A stretch of DNA of 64,000 nt from Bacteroidetes bacterium UBA1935 (GTDB lineage Bacteria; Bacteroidota; Bacteroidia; Chitinophagales; Chitinophagaceae). A program made the position numbers and the translations under genes. The stretch lies in the NCBI GenBank assembly GCA_002337045.1, contig DDFF01000012.1, positions 62,001-126,000 of the forward strand, in the 5' to 3' direction. The notes under the pieces are model-generated. The model was not told the origin of the DNA, did not search any database, and worked only from the letters and a program-made list of their open reading frames with translations. Below, in pieces: positions 26,407 through 34,838 of this stretch (positions are counted from its first letter, which is position 1; each line of letters opens with the position of its first letter).

Positions 26407-26943
26407 ATGACAGAAAGCAATACCCCTAAAACAATCAACAAGATATTGCCTGCCAATATCAGACCCATCGTTATACGTGGTGCATTGTTGGTATTGGGGT
26501 GGACTCTGTTATACAAGTTTGTTTTAGGCCCATCAGGCATACCGGACAATCAGTTGAGTAAACTGGTACAGATAGGTACTGCAGAGCTATTGTCATGGTT
26601 TTACCCCAATATTACCCAGTTGGGTACTGTTGTGTATATAGATGGTGTAGCTTCTGTAAGTATAGGACATCAGTGTAATGGTCTTGAGCTGGCAGCCTTG
26701 TATATAGGTTTCATGCTATGTTTCCCTTCTAGTTTTAAGAAAATACTCATTTACAGTATAGTTGGTTTTCTCGCCATCTATGTATTAAATGTTATCCGCT
26801 GTGCTGCTTTAGCTGTTATGTATATCAATCATAATGACCTTACAGACTTTGCACACCACTATGCCTTCAAGCTGGTAATATATGCAGTCGTATTCTACGG
26901 TTGGGTTTTGTATACCAAAAAGCCATCTGTTAAGCATGCGTAA
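26407..26943 (+). CDS. Exosortase/archaeosortase-family membrane transpeptidase
   Basis: The 178-residue product has several transmembrane helices and the family triad: Cys90 in SIGHQCNGLELAALYIGF, Arg131 in LNVIRCAALAVMYI, and His150/151 in FAHHYAF. Exosortases cut substrates before their C-terminal helix and transfer or release them at the cell envelope. It resembles the short Bacteroidota exosortases (XrtX/XrtF/XrtY-like group); the subtype cannot be set by eye. Two candidate substrates lie upstream and an accessory membrane protein overlaps its 3' end. Confidence 0.88.
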   Translation: MTESNTPKTINKILPANIRPIVIRGALLVLGWTLLYKFVLGPSGIPDNQLSKLVQIGTAELLSWFYPNITQLGTVVYIDGVASVSIGHQCNGLELAALYIGFMLCFPSSFKKILIYSIVGFLAIYVLNVIRCAALAVMYINHNDLTDFAHHYAFKLVIYAVVFYGWVLYTKKPSVKHA

Positions 26944-27328
26944 TAAGGCTATATTCTGGCTGATATTCATCGTAGTAACTGCGTTGTGTTGGCTCGATTA
27001 TCAATACTTTACAGAGGGCCATGCACAGCAACTATCCCCTATCAAAAGGCAAATAGGCCATTTGGGCCTTTTAGCTATTATTACCCCTGTAGGGTACCTA
27101 GGCTGGAAAGCCTATGGTGTTTCATGGATACAAAAACTATGGCTTGCAGCTTATGCTGCAGCTTTAGCAATAATAATGGTAGTAGGGCTGATACAATGGA
27201 AAACAAACATATTCGGAATAGGGTTTCTTGACCAGATAAGCCGCCTGCGATTGTTCTTCACCAGCCCGTTGCCATACGGTATGTTATATATAATAAACAA
27301 GGTAGTAAAGAGCCAGCAAAATAGATGA
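26936..27328 (+). CDS. Exosortase-associated small membrane protein
   Basis: The 130-residue product has about four hydrophobic helices and starts MRNKAIFWLIFIVVTALCWL. Its ATG overlaps the exosortase stop by eight bases, so the two are translationally coupled. Bacteroidota exosortases are often followed by a small membrane partner in this position, and I infer the same role here. The FFTSPLPYGMLYIINKVV segment near the C-terminus is typical of such partners. Biochemical function is unknown. Confidence 0.7.
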   Translation: MRNKAIFWLIFIVVTALCWLDYQYFTEGHAQQLSPIKRQIGHLGLLAIITPVGYLGWKAYGVSWIQKLWLAAYAAALAIIMVVGLIQWKTNIFGIGFLDQISRLRLFFTSPLPYGMLYIINKVVKSQQNR

Positions 27329-27347
27329 ATAAATAATTCTCAGTTTT

Positions 27348-27378
27348 TTTGTTGGTATTCTAAAATATATTACCTTTG
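27348..27378 (+). promoter_or_regulatory. Promoter of rpsL-rpsG
   Basis: TTTG (27348-27351), a 19-base spacer and TACCTTTG (27371-27378): a full match to the Bacteroidota consensus, 34 bases before the rpsL ATG. Confidence 0.85.
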
Positions 27379-27412
27379 CAGTCCTTAAAAAATAATATTA
27401 ACGGTATAGATA

Positions 27413-27793
27413 ATGCCTACTATTCAACAATTAGTTCGTAAAGGTCGTACACAAATCCGTACAAAATCAAAGTCTCGCGCTTTGGATGCTTGTCCACAGC
27501 GTCGCGGTGTTTGTACTCGTGTGTACACAACCACTCCAAAGAAACCAAACTCTGCATTACGTAAAGTAGCGAAAGTTCGCTTGACAAACAAAGTAGAGGT
27601 TATCGCATACATTCCGGGTGAAGGTCACAACCTGCAAGAGCACTCTATCGTGCTGATTCGCGGTGGTCGTGTTAAGGATCTTCCGGGTGTACGTTACCAT
27701 ATAGTACGTGGCGCGCTTGATACTGCGGGTGTAAAAGACCGTAAACAAAGCCGCTCTAAATACGGTACTAAGAAAGAAAAAGCTAAAAAATAA
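27413..27793 (+). CDS. rpsL: 30S ribosomal protein S12
   Basis: The 126-residue product is near-universal in sequence: PTIQQLVRKGR at the start, then TPKKPNSALRKVAKVRL (site of streptomycin-resistance changes at Lys) and GGRVKDLPGVRYHIVRG. S12 lies at the decoding centre and controls accuracy. It is first of two genes with rpsG 31 bases downstream, under its own promoter. Confidence 0.98.
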   Translation: MPTIQQLVRKGRTQIRTKSKSRALDACPQRRGVCTRVYTTTPKKPNSALRKVAKVRLTNKVEVIAYIPGEGHNLQEHSIVLIRGGRVKDLPGVRYHIVRGALDTAGVKDRKQSRSKYGTKKEKAKK

Positions 27794-27824
27794 TATTTAA
27801 TATAATTAAAGCCAATCATAAACG

Positions 27825-28292
27825 ATGAGGAAGGCACAAGCGAAAAAGCTCCCTTTAGCACCGGATCCAAAATTCAACGACAAAAACGTTACTCGTTTTG
27901 TAAACTGCCTTATGTGGGGTGGTAATAAAACTGTCGTTCTGAATGCATTCTACAATGCATTGGATAAAGTTAGCCAAATGACAAGTGAAGACGGTTACGA
28001 AGTGTGGAAACGCGCATTGACTAACGTAACACCTGCAGTTGAAGTACGTAGCCGCCGTATTGGTGGTGCTACTTTCCAGATACCTACAGAGGTTCGTCCG
28101 GATCGTAAAATATCGTTGAGCATGAAATGGCTCATCAGATTCAGCCGCGAACGTAACGGTAAAACGATAGCTGATAAATTGGCTAACGAAATCGTTGCAG
28201 CAGCTAAAGGTGAAGGTGGTGCTTTTAAAAAGAAAGAAGACACGCACCGTATGGCAGAAGCTAACAAAGCATTCAGCCACTTTAAAGTTTAA
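27825..28292 (+). CDS. rpsG: 30S ribosomal protein S7
   Basis: The 155-residue product starts MRKAQAKKLPLAPDPKFND, a form common in Bacteroidota, and contains RRIGGATFQIPTEVRPDR. S7 nucleates the 30S head and contacts E-site tRNA. A terminator follows directly, so fusA, usually next in the str operon, is absent here. Confidence 0.98.
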   Translation: MRKAQAKKLPLAPDPKFNDKNVTRFVNCLMWGGNKTVVLNAFYNALDKVSQMTSEDGYEVWKRALTNVTPAVEVRSRRIGGATFQIPTEVRPDRKISLSMKWLIRFSRERNGKTIADKLANEIVAAAKGEGGAFKKKEDTHRMAEANKAFSHFKV

Positions 28293-28315
28293 TTTAAGAC
28301 ACTTACTATACCAAC

Positions 28316-28342
28316 AAAGCCGTCCTTTCCAGGACGGCTTTT
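28316..28342 (+). terminator. Terminator of rpsL-rpsG
   Basis: Stem AAAGCCGTCCT, loop TTCC, AGGACGGCTTT, then T-rich sequence. Confidence 0.92.
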
Positions 28343-28463
28343 CTTGTTTACCTCTATCATCAAGCTCGATTATATCTATCCTATTAGTATTGATGTAGTA
28401 AACACCTGAACTGATATCGTGAACCACATCACTATGTGTTAGCTTAAGGCATAATCTAAAGCA

Positions 28464-28497
28464 CAAAAAAATCCCCTACTCTTCTTAGAGCAGGGGT
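28464..28497 (-). terminator. Terminator of the third PID-CTERM-like gene
   Basis: On the minus strand the stem CCCCTGCTCT with AGAGTAGGGG (one mismatch) is followed by ATTTTTTT. It lies 31 bases past the stop at 28528. Confidence 0.85.
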
Positions 28498-28527
28498 ATT
28501 ATTAATTTCCTTTTACTTAAGTAGCGA

Positions 28528-28725
28528 CTATGCCGTGGCTTCGCGTTTTTTATAAGCCCAAGCACCATATGCAAGGCCTATTACAGCCAATATTCCCAAC
28601 CCTTCATCTATTGGCGCAGCATACGGGGGAACATCCGGATCGAAACCCGGACCGAATGCAAATGCTTCGGTACTAACAACCATCATACACACAGACAGGG
28701 TTAATATTGATAATAACTTTTTCAT
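28528..28725 (-). CDS. Tiny secreted protein with PID-CTERM-like tail (3)
   Basis: The 65-residue product has a signal peptide (MKKLLSILTLSVCMMVVS to AFA). A short Pro/Asp/Gly segment without Cys follows (FGPGFDPDVPPYA), then APIDEGLG, a hydrophobic helix (ILAVIGLAYGAWAY) and a basic end KKREATA. The tail is the same tripartite sorting signal as in the two substrates at 25.8-26.4 kb, so it is probably cut by the exosortase 1.6 kb away. ATG 28725 gives the signal peptide. A TACCTTTA-like -7 element lies about 55 bases upstream. Confidence 0.75.
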   Translation of the reverse strand: MKKLLSILTLSVCMMVVSTEAFAFGPGFDPDVPPYAAPIDEGLGILAVIGLAYGAWAYKKREATA

Positions 28726-28850
28726 GTTAATTTTTTTTGTTCTCTTTTTCAATCTCATTTCGATGTTGTAAAGGTACTATGAGGTTAATCCATCAACCTA
28801 AATTCAAGCCCTCGTTAACCAGTCCTTTACATCTACTTATTAAAGCATTA

Positions 28851-28884
28851 ACAGGAGAAGGCAATAACTGCTGCCCTCTCCTGT
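28851..28884 (-). terminator. Hairpin after the T9SS repeat protein
   Basis: A 14-bp stem with one wobble (AACAGGAGAAGGCA with TGCCCTCTCCTGTT) lies nine bases past the stop; its T-run is weak. Confidence 0.55.
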
Positions 28885-28892
28885 TGTAATTA

Positions 28893-31800
28893 TTATTGTT
28901 TGATGAGCTTTTCTACAACTGTTTCTTTACCATTACTTACTTCAACCATATACATACCTGTTTGCAGATTTTGTATTGGCAGGCTTACTTCTGTTCCTTT
29001 AGCTTCGAAAGCTGCTACCACAGCCCCCATCATGTTGGTAATAGTGATGTGTAACTCTTTAGCATTGTCACCTTTATATTTCAGCTTAGCTACAGACTGT
29101 GCAGGATTTGGCACTATCAATACTTCGAATCCTTTGGCCTGCTCTCCATTTTCGCTGCTAGCTATGTTCTTAACATTGGTGGTAGGATTGCCTGTTTTAG
29201 TAGGTTTACCTTCCATTACCAGTTCAAAACGGTTGTCGCCTTGTGTTGCAGGATCACTTGTTATATCAAACCAATATTCAAAGCCCGGTGTTATTTCTTC
29301 TTTTACATTCAGGTACTTATCGCGCAGATAAATTCTTGTACCAAGTACCATATTATATTCACCCAGTACCAACCTGTATTTTTTAGCTACAGGCACATAC
29401 ATACCCATGCGTATTATCTGGCTATCAACATGTTTACGACAATCAATAGACAACACAGAGTCTTCATCACTGAATGTATACATACTAATATCCGGGTTTG
29501 CCATTTTCAGACAGTCTCTGAAATCGTATTTAGACTTAGTGGTATCATTGAATAAAACCAGCAACCTATCCCAGAATATAGTGCTATCCATCATCTTCAA
29601 TTCTACTTGTATTGGCTTAGCCTCTGTAGTCTTCAACAAACCAAGTGCAGTTGCGGAGGTTTTGCAAGATTCAGGGAATGTCATAGTACCATTGGTAAGT
29701 ACTGTAGTAACAAACGATGCACCAGCAGGTACTATAATACTGCTTAGCAAAGGAATACTATTATATGCACCACGTGTACCCTGATTAGCATCCCATACAA
29801 TGATGTTTGCACCAACACTGGTACGTGTTGTCAATAATACATTAATCGGGCTCATAAAAGGATTACCAACTAATACGAACGGTGTGTTAGAACCTTTAGT
29901 TAAGTTGATAGTTACATTACCTTGATTCAAAGGACCAGTCATATCAAGCGTAACTGCATTAGGGGTATATGTACCGCTGTACAAACCTTGTCCTTTAGAG
30001 CCACGTATCAGTATGCGTGCTGCTTCGCATTGATTCCATGCATTAGTACCAGTACCATTAGTATGAGTAAATGCAGTCCATCCTATGTCATTAACTGTAG
30101 AACCATTACCAGTAAGCGGGTTGTACCAGAATGCAGATGCAGGGTTACCCGGTTGGTAATCGAAGCCATTAAGACCACCACTATTACCTGTAATATCAAT
30201 ATCATCAGTCAACTGACTTAAGCCAATAGCACTTGAGAAAGGATGGCATACAAAACGGAATGCTCTGCGTCCACCCGGGATATATGTCTCTGTATTTACG
30301 TTACCAATAATATAGTTACCTGAACTAGAACCTTGGGCTACACGAGCTGTACCAGATGCAGTAGATTTCAGTGTAAGGTTACCGTTTGATGTAAGTACAC
30401 CACCACTGTTTACTGTCAATACACCTGTAGCATCTATGTTCATTGCATTACCTAAAGTTGCTGAACCACTGCTACTAAGTGTTACTGCACCTAAAGTATT
30501 TGCACCACTTGTAAAATTTAATGTACCTACTGCAGCATTAATATTGAGTTTAGAGCTGCTTGTGGCACTTATAGTACCCGAGCCACTAACAGCACCACCT
30601 AATGTCAGGGTACCTGCACCTATAGAAAATATACCGTTATTCGATACTGTACCAGAAGCAGTGAAAGTTACTGAGGTACCTGTACTGTTCAACGAAACCA
30701 TAGAACCAGACTGCATAATCATATTACCGACTGTGACACTTGAAGACACAATAGGATCATTGGTTACATTGGGAATAAGAATAGGCTCAATTGTAGTTGG
30801 TGTACTACCGAAAGCCCAGTTTGATGAGGTTGCCCAATCAGTACTTGTACCACCTGTCCAGGTATTACAAAGCTGCATGTATTTCAGGCAAGTATTTGTA
30901 GCATCGTAGTATGATATTGCCGGATAACCATTTACACCGCAAATATTAGGTACGTATATACCATTATTTGATGCCATATCAGGCAACAATGGAGCAGACC
31001 ATGTTGCACCATTTACATCAGAAGCACGGACAAAACCTACTTTTTGGTTAGTAACATCGTAATACACGATAGTAGGATAACCAAACAACAAAGGCATAGA
31101 GCTGTATTTACCTACATCACCATTAGATGTTACAGTAACAGGTGCACCCCATGTTGTGCCATTTGCATTTGTAGCACGCACAAACTTAAGGTCGCCATTG
31201 GTAACGTCGTAATAAGACATTGCAGGCATACCGTTTGTAACTATCAGGTTAGAATACTGACCAACATCACCTGAAGACTGAACAGTTAAAGCACTACCCC
31301 ATGTAGAACCTGAAGCATCGTTGGCGCGAACATATTTCAAGTCTCCGTTTGTAAGGTCGTAAAACGAAATAGCAGGATTACCATTTACTATTGCAATTAC
31401 CCCCCATTTACCAACATCGCCTGAAGAAGATACTGCTACAGGGCTACCCCATGATGTACCATTCACATCGTTTGCACGTATATAGTCAAGGTCACCATTT
31501 GTAACGTCATAATAACAAATTGCAGGATAGCTGTTTACAATCATCATGAAACAGTTCCTGCCAACATCTCCTGTAGAAACCAAAGTTTGTACCGTTCCCC
31601 AATTGGTACCATTCGCATCGGTTGCACGAACGTACTTCAAATCTCCGTTGGTATAGTCATAATAGCATATTGCCGGATAACCATTAACCATTGCCAGAAA
31701 GTTCCATGTACCGGCATTACCGCTAGATGCAACCCTGACAGGCGTACCCCATGATATACCATTTACATCATTAGCACGCACATACATCAAATCTTGATTG

Positions 31801-31967
31801 GCAACATCGAAATAAGACATTGCCGGGTTACCGTTCACTATATTCAGCTGTGTAGCCTGACCGACGTCACCGTTATTGTCTACTATTACTGGCGTGTTGA
31901 AGTTTTGTGCATTGGCGGCAAATGCATAACTCAGCAGCACCATGATGAATAATAATTGCTTTTTCAT
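28893..31967 (-). CDS. Secreted repeat protein (about seven 50-residue repeats) with T9SS sorting domain
   Basis: The 1024-residue product has a signal peptide (1-20, AANAQ). About seven consecutive repeats of roughly 50 residues span about 27-370. The consensus is SSGDVG, a hydrophobic strand, NGYPAISYYD, TNGDLKYVRA and NGTTWGSP. A Ser/Thr/Gly-rich beta-helix-like zone follows at about 390-540. Then comes a conserved module seen in other Bacteroidota surface proteins (GGRRAFRFVCHPFSSAIG) and a sorting domain (VPNPAQSVAKL to VEKLIKQ). Seven four-strand repeats suggest a beta-propeller. Ligand unknown. Confidence 0.85.
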   Translation of the reverse strand: MKKQLLFIMVLLSYAFAANAQNFNTPVIVDNNGDVGQATQLNIVNGNPAMSYFDVANQDLMYVRANDVNGISWGTPVRVASSGNAGTWNFLAMVNGYPAICYYDYTNGDLKYVRATDANGTNWGTVQTLVSTGDVGRNCFMMIVNSYPAICYYDVTNGDLDYIRANDVNGTSWGSPVAVSSSGDVGKWGVIAIVNGNPAISFYDLTNGDLKYVRANDASGSTWGSALTVQSSGDVGQYSNLIVTNGMPAMSYYDVTNGDLKFVRATNANGTTWGAPVTVTSNGDVGKYSSMPLLFGYPTIVYYDVTNQKVGFVRASDVNGATWSAPLLPDMASNNGIYVPNICGVNGYPAISYYDATNTCLKYMQLCNTWTGGTSTDWATSSNWAFGSTPTTIEPILIPNVTNDPIVSSSVTVGNMIMQSGSMVSLNSTGTSVTFTASGTVSNNGIFSIGAGTLTLGGAVSGSGTISATSSSKLNINAAVGTLNFTSGANTLGAVTLSSSGSATLGNAMNIDATGVLTVNSGGVLTSNGNLTLKSTASGTARVAQGSSSGNYIIGNVNTETYIPGGRRAFRFVCHPFSSAIGLSQLTDDIDITGNSGGLNGFDYQPGNPASAFWYNPLTGNGSTVNDIGWTAFTHTNGTGTNAWNQCEAARILIRGSKGQGLYSGTYTPNAVTLDMTGPLNQGNVTINLTKGSNTPFVLVGNPFMSPINVLLTTRTSVGANIIVWDANQGTRGAYNSIPLLSSIIVPAGASFVTTVLTNGTMTFPESCKTSATALGLLKTTEAKPIQVELKMMDSTIFWDRLLVLFNDTTKSKYDFRDCLKMANPDISMYTFSDEDSVLSIDCRKHVDSQIIRMGMYVPVAKKYRLVLGEYNMVLGTRIYLRDKYLNVKEEITPGFEYWFDITSDPATQGDNRFELVMEGKPTKTGNPTTNVKNIASSENGEQAKGFEVLIVPNPAQSVAKLKYKGDNAKELHITITNMMGAVVAAFEAKGTEVSLPIQNLQTGMYMVEVSNGKETVVEKLIKQ

Positions 31968-32145
31968 ACTGTGTTTTGTTTTGAGAAATTGATCTTTTCC
32001 TTTGATACTATGCGAAAGTAGCCCTACCTATTAGTCGTATTCAAAAAATAATGCTCCGTTAACTGCCCATTTGCATCTGATTAACCACTGATTAACAATT
32101 GATAGGGATTGAAATACAATACAATTCGACCAATAAATAAATTAA

Positions 32146-32161
32146 TTTAGATTAGTCTAAA
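32146..32161 (+). promoter_or_regulatory. DtxR/MntR-like operator upstream of the TonB receptor
   Basis: TTTAGATTAGTCTAAA is an inverted repeat with one mismatch per arm pair and fits the DtxR-type pattern TTAGrYTArYCTAA. Its first four bases occupy the -33 position exactly 19 bases before TACATTTG. Metal-dependent repression is inferred. Confidence 0.55.
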
Positions 32162-32168
32162 ATATTTA

Positions 32169-32176
32169 TACATTTG
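32169..32176 (+). promoter_or_regulatory. Promoter -7 element of the TonB receptor
   Basis: TACATTTG matches TAnnTTTG; only six bases separate it from the ATG at 32183, predicting a nearly leaderless mRNA. Confidence 0.7.
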
Positions 32177-32182
32177 CACCTA

Positions 32183-34195
32183 ATGAAATGGCAGATACTC
32201 ATATTATTGTTAGTAATAGGCACTCAAGGCATAGCTCAGAGCAATAAAGACACACTAAGTGATGTTGTTGTTACAGGGACTATGAAGGAAATGAGCCGCA
32301 AGGACAGCCCGATACCTGTAGAGATTGTAACGGCAAAGTTTTTCAAGAAAAATCCGACACCAAGCCTTTTTGAAGCTGTAGGTATGCTGAATGGTGTACA
32401 ACCACAGCTAAACTGCAATATTTGCAATACAGGAGATATACATATCAACGGTATGGAAGGCCCATATACCATGATACTGATAGACGGTATGCCTATTATC
32501 AGTGCGCTTTCTACGGTTTACGGGCTTAATGGCATACCCAATAGCATGGTAGACCGTATTGAGGTTGTAAAAGGGCCAGCATCATCTTTATATGGTTCTG
32601 AGGCTATGGGTGGCATTATTAATGTAATAACCCGAAACCCGAATAATGCACCACTATTAAGTGCAGATGTGTTCGCCACTAACTGGCAGGAATATAATGC
32701 CGATGTATCTACCAAATTCAAGCTGGGAAAGCTAAACAATATGTTGGGTGTGAGCTATTTCAACTATAGCAATCCCATAGATAATAACAAAGATGGCTTT
32801 ACAGACGTTACCCTTCAAAACCGTGTATCCATATTCAATAAATGGAACCTGATACGTAAAGATTACAAAACAGCGTCGCTTGCAGCAAGATATGTTTATG
32901 AAGACCGTTGGGGCGGCCAGATGAACTGGACACCTGCATGGCGCGGCACAGATAGTATATATGGCGAAAGCATAACAACCAAGCGGATAGAGCTGATAGG
33001 TATGTATCAACTGCCATTTCGAGAAAAAATAATGACGCAGTACTCATACAACTATCATTATCAAGATAGTTACTATGGTACTACACCCTACAATGCCAAC
33101 CAACAGGTGGCATTCATACAAGCTTATTGGGATAAACGTGTTAATGAAAAGCACAGTTTATTACTAGGAGCATCTTACAGGTATACTGTGTACGATGATA
33201 ATACTCCTGCAACACTGTCTGCAGATGGTAAGACCAATATGCCTGCTATTACTCCCTTGCCCGGCATCTTTATTCAAAACGAGTGGACTGTAACCCCCAA
33301 ACACAAAATACTGCTTGGCTACCGCTATGACTATGATAAAAACCATGGCAGCATACATTCTCCACGTATTGCGCACAAATGGGCACCTAATAGCAACAAT
33401 ACCATACGCGCCAGTTTGGGCACAGGTTACCGGGTTGTAAATCTATTCACTGAAGACCATGCTGCGCTAACAGGTGCACGACAAGTAGTGATAAAAGAGG
33501 CATTAAACCCTGAGCGTTCTTACAATACTAACCTGAATTACAACACTAAAATTGTTATTGGTAAAGGCTTTACTAATGTAGATGTTACCACATTTTATTC
33601 TTACTTCACCAATAAAATTAACGGAGATTTTGATACTGACCCTAATAAGATTATCTACGACAATCTGAAAGGACATGCTATATCTCGTGGCATTTCATTG
33701 AATCTGGAAGGTAACTTCAGCTTCCCATTGCGAATCATGGCAGGTATTACCTATATGAATGTCTACCAGATGGAAGATACGGGTACTGGGCTTTTTAAAA
33801 CTATCCAAATTCAGGCACCGCAGTGGAGTGGCAATTTTGCCTTTACTTATACTTTGCCTCGCGGTTATACAATAGACCTGACGGGTAAATGGAACGGACC
33901 GATGCGCTTACCGCTACTACCCAACGATTTCCGCCCCGAATACTCCCCCTGGTTTTGTATAGCTAATATTCAGCTCACTAAAAAGATTGGCAAAACAGTA
34001 GAGGTGTATGGTGGCGTAAAGAATCTGTTTAATTTTGTGCCAAAATACCCTATTCTACGTGCCCATGATCCTTTTGATAAGAAAGTAAACGACCCTATAG
34101 ACAATCCTCAGGGCTATACCTTCGACCCAAGTTATAACTATGCCTCACTACAGGGCATCAGGGGCTTTCTGGGGGTACGCTATACGCTGAAGTAG
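32183..34195 (+). CDS. TonB-dependent outer membrane receptor
   Basis: The product is about 670 residues with a signal peptide ending GIAQ. A TonB-box-like start (LSDVVVTGTM) and a plug domain follow (MILIDGMPII, NGIPNSMVDRIEVVKGPASS, YGSEAMGGIINVITR). The rest is a 22-strand-type barrel ending in GVRYTLK. It has no N-terminal carboxypeptidase-like domain. The plug has a close Cys pair (CNICNTGDIHINGM). Such receptors import metal chelates or cobalamin using TonB energy; the DtxR-like operator suggests iron or manganese. ATG 32183 is preferred over an in-frame TTG within the -7 box. Confidence 0.92.
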   Translation: MKWQILILLLVIGTQGIAQSNKDTLSDVVVTGTMKEMSRKDSPIPVEIVTAKFFKKNPTPSLFEAVGMLNGVQPQLNCNICNTGDIHINGMEGPYTMILIDGMPIISALSTVYGLNGIPNSMVDRIEVVKGPASSLYGSEAMGGIINVITRNPNNAPLLSADVFATNWQEYNADVSTKFKLGKLNNMLGVSYFNYSNPIDNNKDGFTDVTLQNRVSIFNKWNLIRKDYKTASLAARYVYEDRWGGQMNWTPAWRGTDSIYGESITTKRIELIGMYQLPFREKIMTQYSYNYHYQDSYYGTTPYNANQQVAFIQAYWDKRVNEKHSLLLGASYRYTVYDDNTPATLSADGKTNMPAITPLPGIFIQNEWTVTPKHKILLGYRYDYDKNHGSIHSPRIAHKWAPNSNNTIRASLGTGYRVVNLFTEDHAALTGARQVVIKEALNPERSYNTNLNYNTKIVIGKGFTNVDVTTFYSYFTNKINGDFDTDPNKIIYDNLKGHAISRGISLNLEGNFSFPLRIMAGITYMNVYQMEDTGTGLFKTIQIQAPQWSGNFAFTYTLPRGYTIDLTGKWNGPMRLPLLPNDFRPEYSPWFCIANIQLTKKIGKTVEVYGGVKNLFNFVPKYPILRAHDPFDKKVNDPIDNPQGYTFDPSYNYASLQGIRGFLGVRYTLK

Positions 34196-34232
34196 TGCCA
34201 GATGCTCACATGAAAGAAAAACTATTTTTATT

Positions 34233-34263
34233 TTTGAATTTTCGAACTGTAGCCTTACCTTTG
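34233..34263 (+). promoter_or_regulatory. Promoter of the rplK-rplA-rplJ-rplL operon
   Basis: TTTG (34233-34236), a 19-base spacer and TACCTTTG (34256-34263): full consensus match, leaving a leader of roughly 90 bases. Confidence 0.88.
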
Positions 34264-34307
34264 CACTCCAATTCTCGATATTGCTCTTATAATGACGGTA
34301 TTTGGGA

Positions 34308-34336
34308 GAATAGGCCGCTGAAAAAGGCGGTAATTC
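34308..34336 (+). promoter_or_regulatory. Leader hairpin upstream of rplK (possible L1 site)
   Basis: GAAT pairs with ATTC, and GCCGC pairs with GCGGT around an A/G-rich loop, with a small asymmetric internal loop between. In other bacteria L1 represses rplKA by binding such a leader structure; the role here is inferred. Confidence 0.4.
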
Positions 34337-34360
34337 GTTAAAACCAAAAAAGAAAGGTAA

Positions 34361-34804
34361 ATGGCTAAAGAAATCACTGGCTATGTAAAGCTGCAATGTA
34401 AAGGCGGCCAAGCCAATCCGGCACCACCAATCGGCCCTGCATTGGGTTCTAAAGGTGTCAACATTATGGAATTCTGCAAGCAGTTCAATGCTCGCACACA
34501 AGACAAAATGGGTAAAGTATTACCTGTTCTCCTGACAGTTTTTGCTGACAAGTCTTTTGAGTTTGTAATCAAAACTCCTCCTGCTGCCGTTCAATTGATG
34601 GAAGCGGCTAAGATTCAGAAAGGTTCTAAAGAATCTAACCGTAACAAAGTAGGTAAAGTAACCTGGGCACAAGTAGAAGAAATCGCTAAAGACAAAATGG
34701 CTGATCTTAACTGCTTCACGCTTGAAAGCGCTATGAAAATGGTTGCCGGTACAGCACGTAGCATGGGCCTGAATGTTGAAGGCACTGCTCCTTGGGCAAA
34801 TTAA
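34361..34804 (+). CDS. rplK: 50S ribosomal protein L11
   Basis: The 147-residue product has GYVKLQCKGGQANPAPPIGPALGSKGVNIMEFCKQFN at its N-terminus and a C-terminal RNA-binding domain ending VEGTAPWAN. L11 forms the GTPase-associated centre with 23S rRNA and L10-L12. It starts the four-gene operon, with rplA 34 bases downstream. secE and nusG, which usually precede it, are absent. Confidence 0.98.
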   Translation: MAKEITGYVKLQCKGGQANPAPPIGPALGSKGVNIMEFCKQFNARTQDKMGKVLPVLLTVFADKSFEFVIKTPPAAVQLMEAAKIQKGSKESNRNKVGKVTWAQVEEIAKDKMADLNCFTLESAMKMVAGTARSMGLNVEGTAPWAN

Positions 34805-34838
34805 TCCATTGCTTCACCTTACTTAAATCATTGCAACA

